From assembly GCF_021502725.1 (NCBI RefSeq), contig NZ_JAKFFS010000001.1, positions 992,001 through 1,056,000 on the forward strand: DNA of 64,000 bases, in the 5' to 3' direction. The number at the start of each line of letters is the position of its first letter. Position 1 is the stretch's first letter. A program made the translations under genes and the position numbers. This DNA comes from Dyadobacter sp. CY345. Lineage in GTDB: Bacteria > Bacteroidota > Bacteroidia > Cytophagales > Spirosomataceae. Shown in pieces: positions 7,702 to 16,583 of the stretch. The notes under the pieces were generated by a model. That model was not told where the DNA came from. It did no database searches and was given only the letters and a program-made list of their open reading frames with translations.

Positions 7702-9528
7702 GTGAGAAAATCCTTAACTATTTCGGCTGCTATTTGTCTGCTGGCCAGTTTTTCTTTCCAGGAAAGTTATGCTTCCGGAAGTGATCTCGGCAAAGCAACT
7801 TTATCCACTTTTGTTTCTTCTGGCGAAGATGAAAAACAATTGCAAAAGCCCTCTGAAAATATTCGTTTAAACCAGGTTGGGTTTTATCCAAATGCAGTGA
7901 AAAATGCATTCGTAGTGGGAATGGAGGGACAAGAGTTTTCGTTACGGGATGTCAAAACAAATCAGGTCGTTTTGAAAGGGAAACTTGGGCCGATTCTTAC
8001 AAGTCCTTATTCCGGGAAAAAAAGTCGCGTCGCTGATTTCTCGTCCGTTCAAAAAGTTGGTAAGTTTGTACTGGAAGTACCTTCGGTAGGTGTTTCTTAT
8101 CCTTTTGAGATAAAATCAGAAATACATAAAAATGTTACCACATCCGCGATCCGGGGATTTTATTATCAGAGGGCCTCTGTGGCGCTGCCGGAAAAATTTG
8201 CAGGGAAATGGGCGCGGCCGGCGGGACATCCTGACGACAATGTTTTAATTCACCCTTCTGCTGTTTCCGAGGGTCGTCCAGAGGGCTCAGCCATCAGTTC
8301 GCCTCGCGGTTGGTATGACGCCGGCGACTATAATAAATATATTGTCAATTCCGGGGTTACGATGGGGACATTACTCTCTGTTTATGAGGATTTCCCTGTT
8401 TATTTTAAAAACCTGAAAACCAATATTCCTGAAAGCCAGAATGCTGTTCCGGATTTGCTGGATGAGGTTTTATGGAATCTTCGCTGGATGCTTACCATGC
8501 AGGATCCAGCCGATGGTGGCGTTTATCACAAACTGACAAATCCTCGTTTCGATGGTATGATCATGCCTGATGCCTGCAAGAACCCCCGTTATGTTGTTCA
8601 AAAAAATACAATAGCCACACTGGATTTTGTGGCCGTTATGGCGCAGGCAAGTCGTGTCTTTAAAGCGTTTGAAAAACAATTGCCGGGATTATCAGATTCA
8701 TGTAAAGTCGCTGCGACGAGAGGATGGAATTGGGCTCAGAAAAATCCTTCTATTCTATACAAACAAAATGAAATGAACGCGAAATTCGATCCCGACGTGG
8801 TTACTGGTGGGTATGAAGATAAAGACGGAAGTGACGAACGTATCTGGGCAGCGGCTGAAATGTATGTCACAACAAAAAATGAGGATTATCTGAAAAATAT
8901 ATCTTTTGAAACGGATAAACCGATGCCGCTCCCATCATGGAGCCAGGTAAAAGCGCTTGCCTATTATACAATGATTCGACACGAAAAGCAACTTGGGCCG
9001 GTTGATCAGCAGTATCTGAGATCGATCAAAAAGAGTGTCACCGATTTTTCCGATGATTTACTGAAAGATATGGAGCAACAGCCTTATCATACGGTTATGG
9101 GAAAAACAGCGAAAGATTTTGCATGGGGAAGTAGTGCAGTGGCTTCAAATCAGGGAATTGCTTTGATTCAGGCCTATAAGCTTACAAAAGATAAAAAATA
9201 TCTGGACGCAGCTTTGGGGAATCTTGATTATATTCTGGGAAGAAACGCAACGGGTTATTCTTTCCTGACAGGTTTCGGCTCGAAACAAGTTATGCATCCG
9301 CATCATCGCCCTTCGATCGCTGACGGAATTGTTGAGCCTGTTCCCGGACTTTTATCAGGCGGACCGAATCCCGGGCAGCAGGATAAGTGTGAAGGATATC
9401 CAAATAAATTTGCCGATGAGTCATTTGCAGATGTGGACTGTTCGTATGCATCTAACGAAATCGCCATTAATTGGAATGCTCCTTTTGTTTATCTGGCTGC
9501 TGCTATGGAAGCACTTTCTTCGAAATAA
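7702..9528 (+). CDS. Glycoside hydrolase family 9 cellulase (CelD_N-GH9)
   Basis: Exported endo-beta-1,4-glucanase of 608 aa acting on cellulose or related glucans. It has a signal peptide (1-24), an N-terminal Ig-like CelD_N domain (about 52-138) and a GH9 catalytic domain (about 145-605). DAGDYNKY at 206-213 supplies the conserved catalytic aspartates, HHRPS at 534-538 is the substrate-site signature, and Glu586 in SNEIAINW is the probable proton donor. The start is GTG at 7702, chosen because the signal peptide begins there. No cellulose-binding module is visible. It stands alone, not in a polysaccharide utilisation locus. Confidence 0.92.
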   Translation: MRKSLTISAAICLLASFSFQESYASGSDLGKATLSTFVSSGEDEKQLQKPSENIRLNQVGFYPNAVKNAFVVGMEGQEFSLRDVKTNQVVLKGKLGPILTSPYSGKKSRVADFSSVQKVGKFVLEVPSVGVSYPFEIKSEIHKNVTTSAIRGFYYQRASVALPEKFAGKWARPAGHPDDNVLIHPSAVSEGRPEGSAISSPRGWYDAGDYNKYIVNSGVTMGTLLSVYEDFPVYFKNLKTNIPESQNAVPDLLDEVLWNLRWMLTMQDPADGGVYHKLTNPRFDGMIMPDACKNPRYVVQKNTIATLDFVAVMAQASRVFKAFEKQLPGLSDSCKVAATRGWNWAQKNPSILYKQNEMNAKFDPDVVTGGYEDKDGSDERIWAAAEMYVTTKNEDYLKNISFETDKPMPLPSWSQVKALAYYTMIRHEKQLGPVDQQYLRSIKKSVTDFSDDLLKDMEQQPYHTVMGKTAKDFAWGSSAVASNQGIALIQAYKLTKDKKYLDAALGNLDYILGRNATGYSFLTGFGSKQVMHPHHRPSIADGIVEPVPGLLSGGPNPGQQDKCEGYPNKFADESFADVDCSYASNEIAINWNAPFVYLAAAMEALSSK

Positions 9529-9544
9529 ATATTGTCGAATAAAA

Positions 9545-9573
9545 AAAATGACGCTCCAATGGGGCGTCATTTT
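9545..9573. terminator. Bidirectional terminator after the GH9 gene
   Basis: The stem aaaatgacgc (9545-9554) pairs with gcgtcatttt (9564-9573), and the cc/gg pairs extend it toward a 3-base loop. A-runs before and T-runs after let it serve both the GH9 gene and the convergent small gene. Confidence 0.8.
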
Positions 9574-9604
9574 CTGGTTATATATGGTCGAATTATAGTT
9601 ATTA

Positions 9605-9808
9605 CTATTTTGTACTTTCCACCGGGACGTTCGGGTCGGTCTCGTTATAACCTTCGTGGTCGTTCATATTTTCTTTTTCAGATTCATCGATAGCATCCTT
9701 CTTGATTTGCTTAGAAGGTTTTTTACTGTCATCTTCTTGTATAGTGCCACTGTCCGGGCCAGATTTCGAAGGCGACCCACCTTCAACGTTTTTGTTGTCC
9801 TTGTTCAT
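9605..9808 (-). CDS. Small acidic/hydrophilic protein of unknown function
   Basis: A 67-aa product, unrecognised. It is almost free of hydrophobic residues and rich in Lys, Asp, Glu, Ser, Pro and Asn, so it is probably intrinsically disordered. It begins MNKDNKNVEGG. Similar short disordered proteins are frequent in Bacteroidota, some stress-related, but nothing here ties it to one. It converges with the GH9 gene and shares its terminator. Reality is moderately supported by the clean start, stop and terminator. Confidence 0.5.
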   Translation of the reverse strand: MNKDNKNVEGGSPSKSGPDSGTIQEDDSKKPSKQIKKDAIDESEKENMNDHEGYNETDPNVPVESTK

Positions 9809-10063
9809 GACTTTTTCTATTTTTTAAAACGTATGATCAAATTTTGTACCGTTAGTTTTTTAGACAAATAGAGTGCAGAAACTGCATCCGTTGTTCACAA
9901 AATTCTACATATTGGAAAAGGTTTTTAAATGTATTGGGCTGACCAGACAAGCCGGAATAAGTTAAACCAAATCCAATGCCCTTGATTGATTAAATTTCGG
10001 GAATAGATTTAGTACTGTTTTTGCTTTTTAAGAATATATTTTATCAACTCAAATTTCATTCCA

Positions 10064-11422
10064 ATGAGCTTCTTCGAATCGTTTGCACAAATACGTGGCA
10101 TTTTAAAAAGTATAGATTTAAATGCCGTGGGTAAATTAGCAAAACGTGTTGACCTGAATAAGCTCATTGGATTGGTGATGAAGATGAGTGATGCCGATCT
10201 CGCTAAGATGGTGCGGTTAATGCAGGCTGGTGAAGGAAAACAGAAAGAGGCTCCGGAGGTAAGCGGAGATTTTTACCAGCTGGATAATACGCTGACCGAG
10301 GAAGATCGGGAGATCCAGTTAAAAGTAAGGTCATTTATGGACAGCGAAATTCGTCCGATTGCCAATGAATATTGGAATAAGGCGCATTTTCCCATGCACA
10401 TTATTCCACTGATGGCTAAACTAAATATTTGTGGATTGACCTATCAGGGATATGGATGTGCAGGAAAATCGGCTTTGTTGGAAGGCTTTATCGCCATGGA
10501 AATGGCACGCGTCGATTCATCGATTTCTACATTTTTCGGTGTTCATAGTGGGTTGGCCATGGGTTCCATTTATATGTGTGGTTCAGAGGAGCAGAAGGAA
10601 TACTGGCTTCCGAAAATGCAGCGCATGGAAATGATCGGTGCTTTTGGTCTTACGGAGCCTGAGGTTGGTTCCGGGGTTGCAGGCGGACTGACAACAACCT
10701 GTAAAAAAGTGGGCGATGAATGGATCTTAAATGGGCAGAAAAAATGGATAGGTAATGCCACGTTTTCTGACATAACGATAATCTGGGCGCGGAATCTGGA
10801 TGATAACCAGGTCAAGGGATTTATTGTCAAAAAAGATAATCCCGGATTTAAAGCTGAAAAGATGGAGGATAAAATGGCCCTGAGAATTGTTCAGAATGCC
10901 CTTATCACCTTAACAGACTGCAAAGTACCAGAAATGGATCGGTTGCAAAACGCTAATTCCTTTAAAGACACAGCCAATGTTTTGAGAATGACGAGAGCAG
11001 GTGTTGCATGGCAGGCAGTGGGCTGCGGTCGCGGTGCTTACGAACTCGCTTTAAATTATACACTTAAAAGAAAACAGTTTGGCCGCCCGATTGCTGGATT
11101 TCAGTTAGTGCAGGATCTTCTGGTGACCATGCTGGGCGATCTGACTGCCATGCAGACGATGGTTTATCGCCTGTCGCAATTACAGGATGGGGGAGACCTG
11201 GCGGATGAACATGCGTCTCTTGCCAAAGTTTTTTGCACACTGCGTATGCGTTCCATCGTAGATCATGCCCGCGAACTTTTTGGTGGAAATGGGATCTTGC
11301 TCGAATACGACATCGCCAGATTTGTTGCCGATGCAGAAGCAATTTATTCTTATGAAGGAACCAAGGAAATAAATTCGCTGATCGTGGGAAGGGCCATTAC
11401 GGGAGAAAGTGCTTTTGTATAA
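10064..11422 (+). CDS. Acyl-CoA dehydrogenase, glutaryl-CoA dehydrogenase-like
   Basis: FAD enzyme of 452 aa that oxidises an acyl-CoA thioester. Conserved features are FGLTEPEVGSG (about 193-203), NGQKKWIGN, the QF-RPI core and the C-terminal YEGTKEINSLIVGR, where Glu431 is the catalytic base. The ending -EGT-INSLIVGR is most like the glutaryl-CoA dehydrogenase branch. The first ~70 residues form an extra helical, Lys/Asp-rich segment that most family members lack. No electron-transfer flavoprotein or CoA ligase is nearby, so the substrate is open. Family confident, substrate not. Confidence 0.88.
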   Translation: MSFFESFAQIRGILKSIDLNAVGKLAKRVDLNKLIGLVMKMSDADLAKMVRLMQAGEGKQKEAPEVSGDFYQLDNTLTEEDREIQLKVRSFMDSEIRPIANEYWNKAHFPMHIIPLMAKLNICGLTYQGYGCAGKSALLEGFIAMEMARVDSSISTFFGVHSGLAMGSIYMCGSEEQKEYWLPKMQRMEMIGAFGLTEPEVGSGVAGGLTTTCKKVGDEWILNGQKKWIGNATFSDITIIWARNLDDNQVKGFIVKKDNPGFKAEKMEDKMALRIVQNALITLTDCKVPEMDRLQNANSFKDTANVLRMTRAGVAWQAVGCGRGAYELALNYTLKRKQFGRPIAGFQLVQDLLVTMLGDLTAMQTMVYRLSQLQDGGDLADEHASLAKVFCTLRMRSIVDHARELFGGNGILLEYDIARFVADAEAIYSYEGTKEINSLIVGRAITGESAFV

Positions 11423-11496
11423 TCTTTCGTTTTCCGGATAATTCCAACTTTTTGAAAGTTATCGGTGTCATAGATGTGATTCTAAACGGAAAGTCT

Positions 11497-11883
11497 ATGA
11501 AAATTTTTGTAATTTTTTTTCTTATGATTTTGTATTTTTCATGCAAAAAGTATGAGTTAGAAAAAGACACTACTGACGCGATAAAGGCGTCTGTTTGTGA
11601 TATCAATTATCCTGTACGGGAATTACCTTGGTTACATAAATTAATTGAAGACGCGAAGGATGAAAAAGTAGATAAAATATTGACAATTAAGTTGGTTGAG
11701 GTTAATGGTAAACCAATATTTAACTATTATTTAAGCTATTCTTCCTGCATGGGATGTATAAATTATCAGTGTGACGGAAGTATGATAGATGTAAATAAAT
11801 TGCCCGCAGCAGAAATTCAGGAATTTAAGGATAAAATAATCAGCGGTCAGGGCAAGGTGACAATTCTTTGGCCTGAAGAGTAA
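11497..11883 (+). CDS. Predicted lipoprotein of unknown function
   Basis: The 128-aa product starts at the ATG at 11497; the longer frame from 11452 has no signal. A short hydrophobic stretch ends in the lipobox LYFSC, so Cys14 or so would be lipidated. The mature part has a conserved-looking pair of cysteines in SSCMGCINYQC, which could form disulfides or bind a metal. I do not recognise the family. The gene is more AT-rich than its neighbours, a possible sign of transfer. It has no clear operon partner. Confidence 0.6.
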   Translation: MKIFVIFFLMILYFSCKKYELEKDTTDAIKASVCDINYPVRELPWLHKLIEDAKDEKVDKILTIKLVEVNGKPIFNYYLSYSSCMGCINYQCDGSMIDVNKLPAAEIQEFKDKIISGQGKVTILWPEE

Positions 11884-11932
11884 AATAGTTTAATTTTTAA
11901 GGATGCAGTTTGAAAAATGTGTGCGTTTAGTG

Positions 11933-11976
11933 TATACAATTTTTAATATACTTGTTAACATGACAGTATACTTTTT
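11933..11976. repeat. Three spaced TATAC copies upstream of the Rossmann-protein gene
   Basis: TATAC occurs at 11933, 11947 and 11967, each followed by a T-rich stretch and TTAA. Their position 30-70 bp before the ATG at 12003 suggests regulator binding or a promoter region, but the spacing (14 and 20 bp) is uneven. Confidence 0.3.
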
Positions 11977-12002
11977 AAATTGCATTTTTTAAACGTTATG
12001 CT

Positions 12003-12662
12003 ATGACTAACCCACGATATAAAACTGCATTATTAATAGGAGCTACCGGACTTGTTGGTAAACAAGTGCTACAAAATTTACTCAATTCAGAGGACTACGG
12101 TGAAGTCAAAATTCTGACGAGGCGTGATACCGGAGTCCGACATCAAAAACTGAACGAAATTTTCTTCAACTTCGACAATCCTGATGCGTCGCTGGTCAAA
12201 GCAGATGACATTTATTGTTGTTTAGGAACCACGATAAAGAAAGCCGGTTCAGAAGAGTCTTTCAAAAAAGTAGATTTTATTTATCCGCTGCAAATTGGCC
12301 GGCTTGCAAAGCTCAACGGTTCGACCAAGTATCTAATTATTTCTTCAATGGGCGCAGATGCAAAATCCATGATATTTTATAACCGAGTGAAAGGGGAAAT
12401 TGAAAGAGAACTAACCGATCTTCATTTTGAAACACTGCACATTTTAAGGCCGTCATTATTACTGGGAGATCGCGGAGAAACCCGCACAGGAGAAAAGATC
12501 GGTGAAATATTATCAAAAATCTTAAATCCGGTGATGATTGGTCCGTTAAAAAAATATGCGGCTATAGAATCTTCCAAAGTGGCAACCGGGATGGTAAAAC
12601 TGGGTCAGTTTCCAAATAAAGGAACTTTCATTCACGATTCTGCGGAACTACAACAGTATTAA
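12003..12662 (+). CDS. NAD(P)-binding Rossmann-fold protein (HTATIP2/YwnB-like)
   Basis: A 219-aa atypical short-chain dehydrogenase-like protein. The dinucleotide-binding loop is GATGLVGKQV (residues 13-22), and a YNRVKGEIE segment supplies a possible Tyr-x-x-x-Lys catalytic pair (about 123-131). The C-terminal half has LRPSLLLG, common to this group. Substrate unknown. It lies 10 bp upstream of a GNAT gene, so the two are probably co-transcribed. Family assignment is good, function is not. Confidence 0.8.
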   Translation: MTNPRYKTALLIGATGLVGKQVLQNLLNSEDYGEVKILTRRDTGVRHQKLNEIFFNFDNPDASLVKADDIYCCLGTTIKKAGSEESFKKVDFIYPLQIGRLAKLNGSTKYLIISSMGADAKSMIFYNRVKGEIERELTDLHFETLHILRPSLLLGDRGETRTGEKIGEILSKILNPVMIGPLKKYAAIESSKVATGMVKLGQFPNKGTFIHDSAELQQY

Positions 12663-12672
12663 TTCGAGCTTA

Positions 12673-13113
12673 ATGGTTTCATCTCAACTTCATATCCGAT
12701 TGGCGACAGCGCTGGATGAAGATTCAGTTTATGACATGATTTGTGATCTGGAAAATAAGGTTTTAAACCGTGAGTCTTTTAATTTTGTTTTTCATCATAA
12801 TCTGGCTCAGCGAAATATTTGTTATCTCATCGCTGAATTTGACGGAGCCCCGGTTGGTATGGGAAGTTGTCATGTTCAGCCATTGCTCCATCATGTTTGC
12901 ATGGTGGCTGAGATTCAGGAAATGTTTGTGAAGGAAGCATATCGCTCAAAAGAAATCGGAAAGGCGATCATTGATTCGTTAGTTGTTTTTGCTAAAAGTA
13001 AATCCGCATTACAAATTGAAGTGACATCAAACAACCTCAGGGAAAACGCACATCGATTTTATCAAAAAGAAGGATTTAAAAAGTCGCATGTGAAAATGGT
13101 CCGGTATTTCTAA
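12673..13113 (+). CDS. GNAT-family N-acetyltransferase
   Basis: A 146-aa single-domain acetyltransferase. The acetyl-CoA site is seen in EMFVKEAYRSKEIGKAI (about 76-93, with the R-x-x-x-x-G/A pattern), and the C-terminal NLRENAHRFYQKEGFKKS segment is the typical motif B. It could acetylate an amine on a small molecule or protein; the substrate is not indicated. The gene starts 10 bp after the Rossmann gene and ends at a strong terminator. Confidence 0.85.
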   Translation: MVSSQLHIRLATALDEDSVYDMICDLENKVLNRESFNFVFHHNLAQRNICYLIAEFDGAPVGMGSCHVQPLLHHVCMVAEIQEMFVKEAYRSKEIGKAIIDSLVVFAKSKSALQIEVTSNNLRENAHRFYQKEGFKKSHVKMVRYF

Positions 13114-13118
13114 ACATA

Positions 13119-13153
13119 AAAAAGGCATTTCCCAAACCGGGAAATGCCTTTTT
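13119..13153. terminator. Bidirectional terminator
   Basis: A long stem, aaaaggcatttcc with ggaaatgcctttt, lies between the convergent GNAT and DUF-like secreted genes, flanked by A and T runs on both sides. Confidence 0.85.
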
Positions 13154-13188
13154 ACATTACCTAAACCTTCAACTGCTCTTAAATGTTC

Positions 13189-13587
13189 TTAGTATCTTCC
13201 TCTTGGACTTCTTGCCCAATTGTCGCCGCCGCGTCTGTTACTCATCTGGCGTGTTTCCGCCATCAGTCTTTCCAGGTCATTGGTTAATTTTCTTGATTCT
13301 TTTGGTGACAAACGGCCGTGAGAACTAAATCTCCGTTCGCGTTCCGCAATGCGGTCATATTCGTTCATCAAAATAGCTGCTTCGCGAGAGTTTAAAGTTC
13401 CGCGTTGAATGCCGGCAGCGATTTGCTGACGAGCTTCCCGCTGCAAAGAATTTACTCCGAAATCCCGATGTTCACGTGGGCTGTTGCGATATACATCTCC
13501 ACGTCCGCGGTCATATCCGCCATATTGTGCAGATGCGTTAGTGAAACCAAAAGCTAAAATTGCGGCAACAAAAAGTATCTTTTTCAT
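13189..13587 (-). CDS. Secreted Arg-rich protein of unknown function
   Basis: The 132-aa product starts at the ATG at 13587, where MKKILFVAAILAF-ASA is a clear signal peptide; the longer frame to 13677 lacks one. The mature protein is rich in Arg, Gly, Ser and Asn. It has a two-part helical core (LQREARQQIAAGIQ, LNSREAAILMNE) that looks like a small repeated helix pair of the kind seen in EF-hand-like or 'LTXXQ'-like periplasmic proteins. I cannot name the family. It probably resides in the periplasm. Confidence 0.65.
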   Translation of the reverse strand: MKKILFVAAILAFGFTNASAQYGGYDRGRGDVYRNSPREHRDFGVNSLQREARQQIAAGIQRGTLNSREAAILMNEYDRIAERERRFSSHGRLSPKESRKLTNDLERLMAETRQMSNRRGGDNWARSPRGRY

Positions 13588-13893
13588 GGTAGTAATTTTT
13601 AAAGTTCGTCGGTTAGAGGCGCATTTATCACATAGGTTTAATCGTAGATTGTTAACGATTGTTAAGCTATTTAACAAAGATTAAATAGGAGTTTTTGATG
13701 TTTTGTAATTGGTTAATTATCAGGTGGGTGGACAAAAGAAGTATGAAGAAAAAAGCTGAGAGTTTTTTCTTGATTTCTAAATTAGCCTTTAAATGGCTGG
13801 TGAACGAGAAACCCAAAGGGCTGACAGTATTATAGAAAAGGATATAACTGATGAGTCAAACCCAGAATGGGTGACATTATCAAGGACTTCACA
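13588..13893. other. Intergenic stretch of 306 bp with two tiny ORFs
   Basis: Apart from the leader of the secreted-protein gene, this gap holds two short plus-strand frames. One at 13743-13835 encodes 30 aa (MKKKAESFFLISK...) and one at 13793-13897 encodes 34 hydrophilic aa (MAGERETQRADS...) and overlaps the plsC stop by 4 bp. Neither has a TAnnTTTG box or a clear RBS. They may be chance frames or remnants. Confidence 0.25.
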
Positions 13894-14625
13894 CTAATTC
13901 AATTCCGCACGGATTGCTTCCTGAGCTTCCAGTAAAATATCCTCTATTTTTCTTCCCGTAGGCTCGATCGCTGGCAGTGTCGTCCATGATAATTTAGAGA
14001 AAGATTTTAACGGAAAAATTCCTTTTGGATTAAACGCGCCGGTTCCATTTACGGCAACAGGTATAATTAATGCTTCCGGCGATTTTTTCAATAAAGTTGC
14101 CACGCCTCCCGCAACAAACGGCTTCATAATTCCGCTAGCAGTGCGCGTTCCTTCAGGAAAAATAATGGCGGCTCCGGTTGTTTCTCTGATCAAATTTCCT
14201 AAACGCAAGATTTCACTAACTGCCTGTTTGCCATCTTTCCGATTGATCAACGCGGCACCGCTTTTTCTCAAATTATAAGATATACTTGGGATTCCTTTTG
14301 CCAGCTCAATTTTAGAAACAAACAAAGGGTGACGTTTCCTCAAAAACCAGATAAGCGCCGGAATGTCAAAAGTGCTCTGATGATTGGCGACAAAAATTAT
14401 TGGGCGGTTATCAGGAATGACGGCCCTGTTTTTCAGCGTCACCGTCGAGCCGGTCAGATATAAGCCGTAGGTAAGAAAAAAGTTAAGGTAGTCGACAACT
14501 TTTTCATGTGCTTTTTTACCTAAAATATTAAGCGCTATAACCTGTAATACATGAAAAATTAGCAACGAAAGCCCGAAATGGATGAGATAGATAATGCTTA
14601 GGAGGTAGTCTATAATTTTTTTCAT
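13894..14625 (-). CDS. plsC: 1-acyl-sn-glycerol-3-phosphate acyltransferase (PlsC family)
   Basis: Acylates lysophosphatidic acid at the membrane to form phosphatidic acid. The 243-aa product carries the HX4D motif in NHQSTFD (His82, Asp87) and the FPEGTR motif (156-161). An N-terminal hydrophobic helix (about 10-35) is the membrane anchor. The start is the ATG at 14625, not the longer frame to 14706, because a promoter box at 14649-14656 would lie inside the longer frame. It is divergent from the acyl-ACP desaturase, so acyl-chain synthesis and insertion could be co-regulated. Confidence 0.9.
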   Translation of the reverse strand: MKKIIDYLLSIIYLIHFGLSLLIFHVLQVIALNILGKKAHEKVVDYLNFFLTYGLYLTGSTVTLKNRAVIPDNRPIIFVANHQSTFDIPALIWFLRKRHPLFVSKIELAKGIPSISYNLRKSGAALINRKDGKQAVSEILRLGNLIRETTGAAIIFPEGTRTASGIMKPFVAGGVATLLKKSPEALIIPVAVNGTGAFNPKGIFPLKSFSKLSWTTLPAIEPTGRKIEDILLEAQEAIRAELN

Positions 14626-14648
14626 TCCTTTTTTACTCAATAATATCC

Positions 14649-14656
14649 CAAATGTA
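14649..14656 (-). promoter_or_regulatory. -7 promoter element of plsC
   Basis: TACATTTG on the minus strand, with a TTTA 19 bp upstream in the -33 position. The implied start near 14642 gives a 17-nt leader to the ATG at 14625, so it fixes that start. Confidence 0.55.
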
Positions 14657-14764
14657 CATCGATTGTGAAAATTTGTAAAGCATGAAATGAGATTTGTCAT
14701 GTACAACTTACATTAAATTCACGTACTTTGTGAAATTATAATGTGAGTTAAAAACTAATCAACA

Positions 14765-15751
14765 ATGGAAACCGAACTTTCAGCAGCACGACTTGAAGTC
14801 ATGCAACATGTAGGAAAGGACCTCGATGCCCTGATGGCAGAATATCTGAAACCGATTGACCAAAACTGGCAGCCTACGGATTTTTTGCCGGATGCCAGCA
14901 AAGACAACTTTTTCAGCGAAGTGAAATTATTGCAGGAAAGTTGCAGGGATTTACCGTACGATTACATAGCGGTTTTGATCGGAGATACGATCACTGAGGA
15001 AGCACTTCCGACTTATGAGTCGTGGTTGATGGACGTTATTGGCGTAGATCAGGTTGATAATCCTTCTGGCTGGTCGAGATGGGTGAGAGCCTGGACGGCG
15101 GAAGAAAATCGCCACGGAGATTTGCTTAACAAGTATCTTTATCTGTCTGGCCGCGTGAATATGCGGGCAATGGAAGTGTCTACGCAATATTTGATCGCAG
15201 ACGGATTTGATATCGGGACCGACCGTGACCCGTACCGTAACTTCATCTACACTTCGTTTCAGGAGCTCGCAACCAACGTATCACACCGTCGTACTGCGAC
15301 GCTTTCGAAACAGTTTGGTAATCCGCACCTTTCAAAGATTTGCGGCGTAATTGCATCCGATGAACTTCGCCACGCAAAAGCCTACAAAGCATTTGTTAGC
15401 CGTATTCTGGCAGTCGATCCTTCTGAGCTGATGTTGGCTTTGGAAGACATGATGAGAAAGAAAATTGTAATGCCTGCTCATTTCCTTCGTGAGTCGGGTG
15501 TGAAAATGGGCGATACTTTCTCTCATTTCTCTGATGCTGCACAGCGTTTAGGTGTTTACACGACAATGGATTATATCGAAATTCTTGAATCTTTACTAGA
15601 AGAGTGGGAAATTGGAACGATCCGGGAACTTAATTCCGGTGCAGAAAAGGCACGTGATTATTTGATGGCATTGCCGGCTCGTTTGCGTCGCATTGCTGAC
15701 CGTACACGTATCCCGGAGCTGGAATATGAATTCAGCTGGATAAGCAGATAG
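14765..15751 (+). CDS. Acyl-ACP desaturase (stearoyl-ACP desaturase family)
   Basis: Soluble di-iron desaturase of 328 aa that introduces a double bond into an acyl-ACP chain. The two iron motifs are EENRH (113-117) and DELRH (199-203), with the extra ligand Glu in the ITEEALPTYE helix (about 77-85). It is similar to the plant plastid and mycobacterial DesA class. It is divergent from plsC across about 140 bp. It likely supplies unsaturated fatty acids for membrane fluidity. Confident. Confidence 0.93.
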   Translation: METELSAARLEVMQHVGKDLDALMAEYLKPIDQNWQPTDFLPDASKDNFFSEVKLLQESCRDLPYDYIAVLIGDTITEEALPTYESWLMDVIGVDQVDNPSGWSRWVRAWTAEENRHGDLLNKYLYLSGRVNMRAMEVSTQYLIADGFDIGTDRDPYRNFIYTSFQELATNVSHRRTATLSKQFGNPHLSKICGVIASDELRHAKAYKAFVSRILAVDPSELMLALEDMMRKKIVMPAHFLRESGVKMGDTFSHFSDAAQRLGVYTTMDYIEILESLLEEWEIGTIRELNSGAEKARDYLMALPARLRRIADRTRIPELEYEFSWISR

Positions 15752-15758
15752 GCATTTT

Positions 15759-15818
15759 AAAAGTCTTGAAAACCAAAAGCCGGGCAATTTGTCCGGCTTT
15801 TCGTCTTCAAGACTTTTT
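15759..15818. terminator. Nested bidirectional terminator
   Basis: An inner stem, aaaagccgg with ccggctttt, sits inside an outer 12-bp stem, aaaagtcttgaa (15759-15770) with ttcaagactttt (15806-15817). The outer arm touches the stop of the convergent SGNH gene. Confidence 0.8.
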
Positions 15819-16581
15819 ACTTCACAAACTTTATCTTTTTCTGAACTTCGTTAAGCCAGAATCTTGCCATTAATTCATGTCCGGCGGGCATTGGGTGAAT
15901 TCCATCCCAGATCCAGTAATCAGCCGCTGCTTTTTTAAGGGCCTTATCAAATTCAGACTGAAAATCGATTTCGATGGCATTAAATTCTTTTGCCAGCTTT
16001 CGAACAATTTCCTGTCTTGGCCTAAGCTCTTTTTCATAAACTTCGGGCTTATCTTTCACGCGGCCGACGGGAAAAAGAAAAGGGATACACAGGACCAACT
16101 GAACGTTCGGTAATTTTTCTTTTGTCGTTTGCAGGAGTTTTCGATAATCTGATTCAAATTGATCGGTTGTGTTTTCTTTACTTCCTTTGACAGCAGCTTC
16201 GGTATCGTTAACTCCCACCAGAATATTGATGAGATCAGGTTTTAAGTCAATCGTATCCATTTGCCATCTCTGGGCCAGATCGGTGATTTTATTTCCACTG
16301 ACTCCTCGGTTGAAAAATTGAAATTTCTTTTCAGGATGATCAAACCATAACCGACTTGCAATCAGGTATGCAAATCCATGGCCCATGACATGGTTCCAAT
16401 CTGAATTTCTTGTCCGGTTTCCATCGGTAATAGAATCACCCTGAAATAAAAAGGTATAGCCGGTCTCTTCTTTTTTCAGATCTATTTCAGAAAAAACTTC
16501 CGCCACGGAAATTGTCGGTGAAAATATGGAGGCAGCACTTCCCAAAACCGCCGTCTTTAAAAATTCTCTTCTTAATGACAT
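15817..16581 (-). CDS. Exported SGNH/GDSL hydrolase
   Basis: A 254-aa esterase-like enzyme with an RR-containing N-terminal signal (SLRREFLKT then a hydrophobic stretch, cleavage near residue 27). The SGNH blocks are all present: GDSITDG with Ser50, GNKITD (block II), GVND with Asn125, and DGIHP with Asp226 and His229. The family includes carbohydrate acetyl esterases and lipases; the exported location beside other exported hydrolases suggests polymer deacetylation, an inference. A hairpin lies immediately before its start. Confidence 0.88.
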   Translation of the reverse strand: MSLRREFLKTAVLGSAASIFSPTISVAEVFSEIDLKKEETGYTFLFQGDSITDGNRTRNSDWNHVMGHGFAYLIASRLWFDHPEKKFQFFNRGVSGNKITDLAQRWQMDTIDLKPDLINILVGVNDTEAAVKGSKENTTDQFESDYRKLLQTTKEKLPNVQLVLCIPFLFPVGRVKDKPEVYEKELRPRQEIVRKLAKEFNAIEIDFQSEFDKALKKAAADYWIWDGIHPMPAGHELMARFWLNEVQKKIKFVK

Positions 16582-16583
16582 GA

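Noticed and set aside
13894-14706. The long PlsC start at 14706
   Set aside because: A perfect -7 promoter box at 14649-14656 would be inside the coding sequence; the ATG at 14625 fits it.
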